The position numbers and the translations under genes are program-made. This document shows positions 16,780 to 24,402 of a stretch of DNA of 25,000 nt, piece after piece. The number at the start of each line of letters is the position of its first letter. Position 1 is the first letter of the stretch. Source of the DNA: Prorocentrum cordatum (lineage: Eukaryota > Sar > Dinophyceae > Prorocentrales > Prorocentraceae); contig CAUYUJ010004732.1 of NCBI GenBank assembly GCA_963575745.1, positions 1 to 25,000 of the forward strand. Reading direction: 5' to 3'. The notes beneath the pieces are model-generated. The model ran no database searches, was not told the origin of the DNA, and saw only the letters and a program-made list of their open reading frames with translations.

Positions 16780-16945
16780 GACCCCTTTGGCCGTCTGGAG
16801 GGTCTCGTGGTGCCGTCTTGGGCCGTCGAAGGACCCTCTGAGACCGTCTTGTATCCTTCCGGAGGCCCTCTTGCGCCAGCTTGGGGCTCTCTTGGGACCG
16901 TCCAGGGGGTCTCTTGGGCCGTCCTGAAGCCGTCTTATTATTGGG
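16780..16945. repeat. CTTGGG-family degenerate repeat, block 4
   Basis: Units like GGCCGTCTTGGGCCGTC, belonging with the blocks at 9920 and 11070; these copies are more diverged from one another. Confidence 0.7.
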
Positions 16946-17436
16946 GAACATGTTCGTCGTCGGGGTCTGTTGGGGCGTCGGTGTTGGTGTGAGAAGGCCC
17001 TTTCGTAAGTCTGGGGCTTCCTAAGGAATTCCGGAGGATTCCTGAGGATTCCTCAGGATGGCTAGGGATTCCTGTAGGATTCCTGGGGCTTCTTGGAGGA
17101 AGCTTGAGGATTCCTGAAGGATTGCTGACGGATGCCTCAAGGATTCCCAGGAAGGATACCCGAAGGCTTCCCGAGAGATTCCGGGGGATTCCTGGGGTTT
17201 TGAGGATTCATATTCCGTTTCCTGGAGGACTCATCCGGATTCCTGGATTGTTTTGGTTTCCTGAAAGATGTCAGGAGACTCCCGAGGTTTCCTTGCGATT
17301 TCTGAAGGTTCTTTTTGTGTCCTACAGGGTTCACTGAGGCTCGCGCTGCGTGCACCGCGGCGTGGGTCGGCTGGGCGCCCTTCGCTCCAGGACCCCCCCC
17401 CGCGTGGCGAGAAGTCATCGCGCCAACATCGCAGAG

Positions 17437-17497
17437 CGACTAGACGTATAAGAGTGACCTTTCGCCGGAGTGACCTTTGGTGCGGGCACAGAAGGGC
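17437..17497. mobile_element. Foldback element F1, copy B (truncated)
   Basis: Only the left ~60 bp remain, from CGACTAGACGTATAAGAGTG through TTTGGTGCGGGCACAGAAGG. Sequence then passes directly into AGGATTCCTG repeats, so the right arm is absent. Confidence 0.85.
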
Positions 17498-18028
17498 TAG
17501 GGATTCCTGTAGGATTCCTGTAGGATGGCTAGGGATTCCTGTAGGATTCCTGGGGCTTCTTGGAGGAAGCCTGAGGATTCCTGAAGGATTGCTGGCGGAT
17601 GCCGCAAGGATTCCCAGAAAGGGTACCCGAAGGCTTCCCGAGGGATTACGGGGGATCCCTTGGGTTTTCTCCAGGGTTTTTGAGGATTCATATTCCGTTT
17701 CCTGAAGGACTCCTCCGGATTCCTGGATTCCTGTGGTTTCCTGAAAGATGTCAGGGGACTCCCGAGGTTGTCCTGCGATTCCTGAAGGTTCTTTTTGTGT
17801 CCTAAAGGGTTCACTGAGGCTCCCTGTCCTTAGAACTCCCGAAGGATCCCCAAGGATACCCGTCCTGGGGAATGGGTCGAGACTTCCAGGGACCGCGCAT
17901 TGAGCAAATCACGACGTCGGGTCTCTGGGAGGCTCGCGCTGCGCGCACCGCGGCGTGGGTCGGCCAGGCGCCCTTCGCTCCCAGACCCCCCCCGCGTGGC
18001 GAGAAGTCATCGCGCCAACATCGCAGGG

Positions 18029-18214
18029 CGACTAGACGTATGAGAGTGACCTTTCGCCGGAGAGACCTCTGGTGCGGGCACTGATGGGCCCCCAGATGGC
18101 CGAACGCGAAGCGGTAGTAGCGGCTAGCGCGCCTGGATTTGCCCTCCCCGCGGCCCCCCAAAAGCCGCGCACCAGAGGTCACTCTTACCCAGGGTCACTC
18201 TTACGTGTAGCCGA
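18029..18214. mobile_element. Foldback element F1, copy C (~186 bp)
   Basis: Full-length copy, roughly 85% identical to copy A by eye. Its inner stem pairs GACCTCTGGTGCGGGC with GCCGCGCACCAGAGGTC. Relative to copy A, both partners of one base pair have changed (T:A to C:G), so the stem is preserved. No ORF. Confidence 0.86.
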
Positions 18215-18419
18215 GGTTGTTCGTTCGGAAAACGATGGGATGGGCCCGGAGTGTCCTCGAGAACTGCGCTCTGGATTTCGAGGTGCATTTCGTGCGGGTC
18301 TCTTTTGGCCAGGAGTGAAGGCCAACAAGAACCCACGCGAAGTTCATGTCGTTTTTGCTCGCCGCTTCGGGCAAAAATCCACGCAGAACTCCACGGCTTA
18401 CTTTGCCCGTTCACCGGAG
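18215..18419. other. Low-copy spacer
   Basis: About 200 bp of non-repetitive sequence; overlapping frames on both strands lack any recognisable motif. Confidence 0.4.
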
Positions 18420-18545
18420 GTTCCCCGGGTTCCTCGGGTTCTTCGGGTTCCCCGCCCCCGGTGCCTCCTATTGTCACGTTGCCCGTCCCTCGGAGTTTCT
18501 TCGGGTTCCTCGGGTTCCCTGGGCTCTTCGGGTTCACCACCCCCG
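18420..18545. repeat. CGGGTTCCT 9-bp array, two blocks
   Basis: Units CGGGTTCCT / CGGGTTCTT / CGGGTTCCC occur in two blocks (18427-18460 and 18505-18538), each ending in a CGCCCCCGG/CACCCCCGG segment. The reverse complement (GGGAACCCG) resembles the GGGAACC arrays at 5610, 6108 and 8380. Confidence 0.75.
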
Positions 18546-18554
18546 GCTGCCCAG

Positions 18555-18712
18555 AAGCAGTGCCAAGCAATGCCAAGCAACAAGCAATGCCAAGCAGCCA
18601 AGGAATGCCAAGCAATGCCAACCCGTGCAAAGCAATGCCAAGCAGTGCCAAGGAGCGCCAAGCACTGCCATGCCATGCCAAGCGATGCGCCCAGCGATGC
18701 GCCCATGCAATA
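18555..18712. repeat. 10-bp TGCCAAGCAA minisatellite
   Basis: About 14 degenerate units of TGCCAAGCAA/TGCCAAGCAG. The minus strand reads as an Ala-Trp-His-Cys-Leu repeat peptide, an effect of the 10-bp period. I recall similar arrays being common in dinoflagellate genomes, but cannot verify that here. Confidence 0.9.
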
Positions 18713-18721
18713 GGCTTTCCC

Positions 18722-19489
18722 CTAGTTTTAGGTTCGTGAATTGACTACAGGCGGTCCAGCGGAAATCCTGCCCAAAGCTTCAAAACACCTTCGGCCGGAA
18801 ACTCAAACTCCAAAAAAAGGTTAAAGAATCTTGAATGGGAAACTCAAAATCCAAGACAACCTGAGAGAATCTCAAACACAAAACCTGGGGAAAACTCACA
18901 CGCAGAAGAAACTACAGGAAATCTTGAAGCCGAAACCTGGGAAAAACTCAAACCTTAAAACAACTTAGAAAACACTTGAAGCGGAAACCCGGAAAAAAAT
19001 CAAACCCGGAAGGTTGTTTTAGAGCTTGTTGTTTAAGTTTTTCCAGAGTGTTTCCATAGTTGTTCCATAGTTTTTTTTGAGTTTTCAGTCGTTTAGAGGT
19101 TTTTCCAGAGTTTTTCCAGAGTTTTTTTTAGACTTTTCAGTTGTTTAGAGTTTTTCCAGAGTTTTTTCCAGAGTTTGTTTAGAGTCGTTTTAAAGTTTTT
19201 TTTCCAGAGTTGTTTCCACAGTTTTTCCACTAGTTTTCCCAGGCTTCGGCTTAGAGATTTTCTGGAGTTTTTGTTTGGTTTGAGTTTTTCCCAGGTTTGA
19301 GCTTCAGGTTTTTTCGTATGTTTTTGTGGGTTTGAGTTTTTCGCAGGTTCGGTGTTTGAGTTTTGTTCAGGATGTCAACCTCCCCAGGTTTTGGTTTCAA
19401 GATTTCCTGGTGTTTTTGTCTGGTTTGGGTTTTTTGGCCCGAAGTGGTCGTGGACCGCCTGTAGTAGCAACTCACGAACCTAACCCTAG
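18722..19489. mobile_element. Foldback/TIR element F4 (768 bp)
   Basis: The left end (CTAGTTTTAGGTTCGTGAAT then TGACTACAGGCGGTCCA) and the reverse complement of the right end (CTAGGGTTAGGTTCGTGAGT then TGCTACTACAGGCGGTCCA) match at 34 of 37 aligned positions, with one 2-nt gap. Both termini end in CTAG, which could be part of the inverted repeat or a target duplication. The left half is A-rich (repeated AAACTCAAA, CCTGGGAAAAACTC) and the right half is its T-rich counterpart (GAGTTTTTCCCAGG), so much of the unit can pair around a turn near 19010-19020. It has no transposase ORF and is therefore non-autonomous if mobile. Confidence 0.85.
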
Positions 19490-19674
19490 ATGGGGTCGCG
19501 CCAGGTTCATGCAGAACAGGCGGATTGAAGACGAAACGAGGGAAAACGAAAGCAAAACGAAAACACGAGAGGCACGCCAAAAGTGCTCGGGCGCCAAGCG
19601 TGAGCGGGTGCCGTTCTCTCGCGGAGGTGACCCCTGGCGAGCAGGCCGCCTGGAGCGAGGTGCGGCCCGGGTGG
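19490..19674. other. Low-copy spacer
   Basis: About 185 bp between F4 and the GAC satellite; no gene or RNA recognised. Confidence 0.4.
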
Positions 19675-19888
19675 CGACGGCGACGACGGCGGCGACGACG
19701 CCGACGACGACGACGACGCCGACGACGACGTAAACGACGACCACGACCACGACGACGACGACGACGACGCCGACGACGACGCCGAAGACGTCGGCGACGG
19801 CGACGACGACGACGACGACCACGACCACGACGACAAAGACGGCGACGACGACGACGACGGCGGCGGCGGCGGCGACGGCGACGGCGAC

Positions 19889-19956
<68 letters not shown>

Positions 19957-20120
19957 TGGCGACGGAGACGACGACAACGACGATCACGTTCACGACCACG
20001 AGGACGACCGCGACGACGACGATGGCGGCAGCGGCGATGGCGACGGCGACAGCGACTGCGACGGCGACGACGACGTCGACGACGACGACGACGAAGACGG
20101 CGACGACGACGACGACGACC

Positions 20121-20172
<52 letters not shown>

Positions 20173-20427
20173 CGGTGGCGGCGGCGGCGACGGCGTCGAG
20201 GTCGACGACTTCGACCACGCAAACGACGACGCCGACGACGACGACGACGGCGATGACGGCGACGGCGACCACGACCTCGACGGCGCTGACGACGACCACG
20301 ACGAAGGCGACGGCGGCGGCGGCGACAGCGGCAACGGCGACGACGAGCACGACGCCGACGGCGAAGACGCAGGCGACGCCGACGACGACGCCGACGACGA
20401 CGACGACGACCACGCCGGCGACGACCA

Positions 20428-20458
<31 letters not shown>

Positions 20459-21258
20459 CACGACCACGACGATGACGACGACGACGATGACAGCGGCGCC
20501 GTTGACGACGACGGCGACGATGACGACGACGACGACGGCGACGACTACGACGACGACGACGACGACGACGACGACCACGGCGATCACGACCTCGATTGCG
20601 ACGACGACGACCGCGACGACGACGACGCCGACGGCGGCAGCGGCGACGGCGACGACGCCGACGCCGACGCCGACGACGACCCCACAGACGATGCCGACGA
20701 CGACGCCGATGACGAAGACGACGACGACCACGCTGACGACGACGACAACGACGACGACGGCGACGACGACGACGACAACGACGACGCCAATGACGACGAC
20801 GACGTCAGCGACGACGACGACGACGACGGCGACGGCGACGGTGACGGCGACGGCGACGGCGACTGCGACGGCGACGGTGACGACGACAGCGGCGACGGCG
20901 ACGACGACGACGACGACCACGACCCCGACGACGACGGTGACGACGGCGACGAGGACGACGACCACGATCACGACCACGACAACAGCGAATTTGGCGGCGG
21001 CGAGGATGTCGACGGCGCTGGCGAAGGCGACAGCGACGGCGACGGCGACGCCGACGACGACGCCAACGACGACGACGATGACGACGACGGAGACGCCGAC
21101 GCCGACGACGACACGACGACGCCGACGACGACGACGACGACCACGACCACGACCACGACCCTGACGAAGACGGTGACGACGGTGACGACGACTGCGGCGG
21201 CGGCCGCGGCGACTGCGACGGCGACGTCGATGGCGGTGACGACGATACGACGGCGCCC

Positions 21259-21337
<79 letters not shown>

Positions 21338-21776
21338 CGTTGCCGGCGGCGGCGGTGGCGGCGGCGGCGACGGCGTCGAGGTCGACGATCTCGACCACGC
21401 AAACAACAACGACGACGACGGCGGTGGCGGCGACGGCGGCGGTGACGACGACGACCACGCCGACAACGACGACGCAGACGACGCCGACGACAACGCCGAT
21501 TACGACGACCACGACCACGCTGACGACGACGACGACGTCGGCGGCGGCGGCGGCGACGACGACAACGATGCCGACGATGACGGCGATGACGTCGACTGCG
21601 ACGCCGACAACGACGGCGCCCAGGTGCTCGGCGAAACATTTTCGTCTTCGGGAGTTCCCCGTCGGGGGGGGGCCAGGGCGAGCAGCTCGACGCCGACGAC
21701 GATGATGACGATGACGACGATGACGACGCCGACGGCGACGGCGGCGGTGCCGACGGCGACGGCGACGGCGACAGCA

Positions 21777-21848
<72 letters not shown>

Positions 21849-21893
21849 CCGACGACGACGACGACGTCGATGACGACGACGTCGATGACGCCT
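19675..21893. repeat. 2.2-kb GAC-based triplet satellite
   Basis: Almost all triplets are GAC, GGC, GCC, GAT or CAC. It holds open a 673-codon Val-rich minus frame and Asp-, Arg- and Thr-rich plus frames simultaneously, which is a signature of stop-free triplets, not of coding. It has higher-order structure: CGGCGTCGAGGTCGACGA occurs at 20191 and again at 21371 (1180 bp apart), both followed by TCGACCACGCAAAC. One non-triplet island interrupts it at 21618-21697. Confidence 0.95.
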
Positions 21894-21976
21894 AGGTGCC
21901 GGGGGCCCCCCACACACAACAAGGAATCTCGGCGAAGCGGGAGTCCCCCATCGGGTCACGGGCGAGCAGCTCGACG
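21618..21976. repeat. Two related islands bracketing the last GAC block
   Basis: The island at 21618-21697 and the island at 21890-21976 share CCAGGTGC/CTAGGTGC, GGGAGTTCCCC/GGGAGTCCCCC and GGGCGAGCAGCTCGACGC, in the same order. They are about 279 bp apart with a GAC block between, so they are two copies of an island-plus-GAC unit. Confidence 0.7.
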
Positions 21977-21987
21977 CACTCCACTCC

Positions 21988-22029
21988 AGTCCTCCTCCTC
22001 CTCCTCCTCCGCCTCCTCCTCCTCCTCGT
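21988..22029. repeat. Short (TCC)n tract upstream of the second retroelement
   Basis: CCTCCT triplets with one CGCCTCC interruption, ending just before GTCCTGGAAGTTG where complex sequence begins. Confidence 0.9.
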
Positions 22030-22091
22030 CCTGGAAGTTGTACGTGAATGATCTATGCGCGCTCGTAATTAGTTTTTGTCGGTTCAAAAGC

Positions 22092-23615
22092 ATGAGGCCA
22101 GAGATTGGCGTCGGTCTCCTCATTGTCGGACTTGCGAGGGAAGTCAACTCGCTAGCTTCACTTTCCAATCGACACCAGTGCTCAGATTGCTTCTGTGATT
22201 GCCGTCTGTATTCGGAGTGTTTGAAGACGGCCAACTGTGTGTGTCCGCTTCCGCAGGTGCGGCAGCCCGAGTGCGGGAGCCGCCCGACTTCTTCGTCAGG
22301 TCGTGCTTCGTTACTTCTCGGGCGCGGGCGTCTCCCTTGCCAACATTGGCCTCTTGGGTGTGCTACTCGGAGCAGCAGCTGGTGGTCTACTCGCTCGGAT
22401 TGGCGGTCCTCGCCGTGTTGCTGCCTCTCTTCGTGGAGGTCTCGGTCGCATCGAACAGTGACGGCGGGCATCGTGTTAGCGTCGCCAGGAGGCTATGACA
22501 CCTACTGGTACGAGGGGGGTTCTTACAGGCATGGTCGGATTTTGCTGAGGGGAGTTAAGGCTCTGGATGACAAAAGTATCTGGGAGGGGCCTGCGCCTGT
22601 TGTCTATGTCTGCGCGAGGTTGTGGACAGCTACTGGTGATCGCGGGTCGATCAGAGTTGAGGCGGAACCCTGGGACAAGCTATCGGTGCTGAGGGCCAAG
22701 GTGTCGCAAGTCACCGGGTTCGTTGGGCTCAAGGAGACGTCGCTCGTGAGGGTGCAGGGCGACCAGTTCGCGAAGTTCGATGGCCGCGACTTCACCAACT
22801 TAGGCTCGGTCGTCGTGGCGCTCGAGTGCTTCAAGGTGGACGCTTTCGGCGGCTACTTCGCGGGCCGCAAGTTCCCTCTCTTGGCGGGCCTAGGTGTTAC
22901 TCACTCGCTCGATGATCGTGATGGAGACCCTGGGTCGCCCGTGGGGCGCTACGCGCTGCTGGGGGACTTTGCGTGTCTGCAGCTCCCTGGGGCAGGTGAG
23001 GGGCCTGACAAGACGTGGGGAGAGGTCGCGAGCACGCTTGCGGAGAAGTCCAAAGCTTTCACCCGCAGAGTGCGCGTCTGGGTGGTCTCGGTCAAGGAGA
23101 TGGTTGAGGACGCCTTCTTGGCCTGTGCCGTGGATGGTGCACGGGCTCTCCTGTGGTTGAAGACATCGTTGATTCAGCTGGGGATGGTGCCCACGTTCTG
23201 GTTCACGCGCCATCACCTGACGGCGCGTTGCAGTGAGAACGATCGCTCCTCTCAAGAGGTGCGGGAGATGGAGGGGGTTTTCGAGCTGGCTGCCTCGCAC
23301 GATTGGTGCAACGCCTTTTCGCTCGCGGTCTCCTTGAAGTCGGGGCGGAGAGGGCAGTTTGAACCAGAGGCTCATGGTAAGAACCAGATGATCCCGATCC
23401 ACGAGATGGCCGACATGTTCTCGTGCTGCAACCGCCGAAGTCAGTTTGCGGTGCCTGAGCCCTGCACCTACGCGGCCAAGGTGGTACAAGAGTGGGCGGA
23501 TATCGTCAGACAGACCAGCAAGGCCGAGGCTTCGAAGGACGAGGCCGAGGTCGCCCTCGAGCGTGGTATTACCGCAGGGAAGGGCAAGGACAATGAGGAG
23601 GACAAGGATGAGTGA
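22092..23615 (+). CDS. Retroelement ORF1, Cys-rich N-terminus, function unknown
   Basis: The 507-codon frame from the first ATG after the TCC tract (MRPEIGVGLLIVGLAREV) to the TGA at 23613. Residues 30-55 are Cys-rich (QCSDCFCDC, then ECLKTANCVCP). Residues ~55-130 look out of frame: Ser/Arg/Trp-rich here, while the other two plus frames read hydrophobic helices over the same DNA (SLANIGLLGVLLGAAAGGLL in one, VYSLGLAVLAVLLPLFVEV in the next). From about residue 132 (GIVLASPGGYDTYWYEGG) to the end the frame is convincing, with varied composition and an acidic/Lys tail (KGKDNEEDKDE). I do not recognise a Pfam-type domain. By position it could be a Gag-like or membrane-associated accessory protein. 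It overlaps ORF2 by 8 bases. Confidence 0.6.
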   Translation: MRPEIGVGLLIVGLAREVNSLASLSNRHQCSDCFCDCRLYSECLKTANCVCPLPQVRQPECGSRPTSSSGRASLLLGRGRLPCQHWPLGCATRSSSWWSTRSDWRSSPCCCLSSWRSRSHRTVTAGIVLASPGGYDTYWYEGGSYRHGRILLRGVKALDDKSIWEGPAPVVYVCARLWTATGDRGSIRVEAEPWDKLSVLRAKVSQVTGFVGLKETSLVRVQGDQFAKFDGRDFTNLGSVVVALECFKVDAFGGYFAGRKFPLLAGLGVTHSLDDRDGDPGSPVGRYALLGDFACLQLPGAGEGPDKTWGEVASTLAEKSKAFTRRVRVWVVSVKEMVEDAFLACAVDGARALLWLKTSLIQLGMVPTFWFTRHHLTARCSENDRSSQEVREMEGVFELAASHDWCNAFSLAVSLKSGRRGQFEPEAHGKNQMIPIHEMADMFSCCNRRSQFAVPEPCTYAAKVVQEWADIVRQTSKAEASKDEAEVALERGITAGKGKDNEEDKDE

Positions 23616-24402
23616 CGCCTCCACCCTTGCCAGCAAGATCAGAGATAGCGTTTGCCGCAGTCGCCGCGCGGTAGGCACGCTGACAGGCGAGAGTGACGCG
23701 CAGGGAGCACGACGAGTGCCGCTGTTTCCGCTCGAGTTTTGTAACCACTCGGCTCCTCCGCCGACGCGTCTCTCGAGGAGATGCAGGCGGAGGGCCAACC
23801 TCCGGAGCCATCAATCGCGTGAGTTCGGGGAGGTCCTGACGGGCCTCAACTGGTTGTATTCCCGAGCTTCGAGCCCACTCGTTCGCCAAGAAGTGGTGAG
23901 TGAGATACACGATTTTGTTGCGGGTCGGGTTGCCCAACAGCCGCCCGCGCCGCCTTTTTTGAGCAAGGAGGGAGCCGTGCGCGAGCTCCTCCAGAGCAAG
24001 TGTGGTTATGACCACGCAGCCTCCACTGTCGTCGAGTTCGATCGAACCCTCGTCTCACTGCCCGAGGGGGCCCAGGACAGAAAGCAGCTTCAGGACTTGG
24101 TCTCCCAGGAGGACAGGGAGGCGGTGGTGAACTTCAAGGAGAGCATGATGAGAGATGTGAAGGAAGTGATGCAGATGAGAGACTACGGCGAGTGTATTAA
24201 CCCGTACTCTGATCAGAAGCTTCGCACTCGACGGCACGAGTACGTTCGTTTTTTAAAAGATGTTGCACAGGCGCGGTCTGATCAGGTGGTCGGCTACGCC
24301 CAAAGAGATTGCCACTCCGTTTTTCGTTCGGAAAAAGGATGGGGGGCAGCGGCTTATCATCGATGCGAGGCGCACAAATCAGCTCTTCCGAGATCCTCCT
24401 AG
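23608..24402 (+). CDS. Retroelement ORF2, region before the reverse transcriptase
   Basis: The ATG at 23608 lies inside the end of ORF1 (ATGAGTGA overlap), a layout compatible with reinitiation or frameshifting. The first ~50 residues (MSDASTLASKIRDSVC...) are followed by a weaker Arg-rich stretch at 23740-23825, where a neighbouring frame reads more naturally (DASLEEMQAEGQPPEPS). From FGEVLTGLNWLYSRASSPL the frame is convincing: a helical domain, then LPEGAQDRKQLQDL, then NPYSDQKLRTRRHEYVRFL. This resembles the connector that precedes the RT in such elements. At about 24298-24301 the sense passes to the next frame; the remaining codons to the stop at 24402 are out of frame. Confidence 0.65.
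   Translation: MSDASTLASKIRDSVCRSRRAVGTLTGESDAQGARRVPLFPLEFCNHSAPPPTRLSRRCRRRANLRSHQSREFGEVLTGLNWLYSRASSPLVRQEVVSEIHDFVAGRVAQQPPAPPFLSKEGAVRELLQSKCGYDHAASTVVEFDRTLVSLPEGAQDRKQLQDLVSQEDREAVVNFKESMMRDVKEVMQMRDYGECINPYSDQKLRTRRHEYVRFLKDVAQARSDQVVGYAQRDCHSVFRSEKGWGAAAYHRCEAHKSALPRSS

Larger units (their letters stand above)
17010..18214. repeat. Diverged segmental tandem duplication (two ~470-600-bp copies)
   Basis: Copy 1 spans about 17040-17497 and copy 2 about 17500-18214. Matching anchors are GGATGGCTAGGGATTCCTG at 17056 and 17523, GGTTCACTGAGGC at 17328 and 17808, and GGCTCGCGCTGCG at about 17338 and 17931. Each copy has an AGGATTCCTG-rich part, then a ~100-bp GC-rich block, then foldback F1. 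Copy 2 has an extra ~110 bp at 17822-17930, and copy 1 has a truncated F1. Confidence 0.85.

Noticed and set aside
19478-19489. CCTAACCCTAG looks like telomere repeat
   Set aside because: Only about one and a half units are present and they are explained as the end of the terminal inverted repeat of F4.
19472-21493. A 673-codon Val-rich minus ORF and 300-380-codon Thr/Arg/Asp plus ORFs
   Set aside because: All frames are open at once because GAC-type triplets contain no stops in any phase; composition is uniform and there is no domain.
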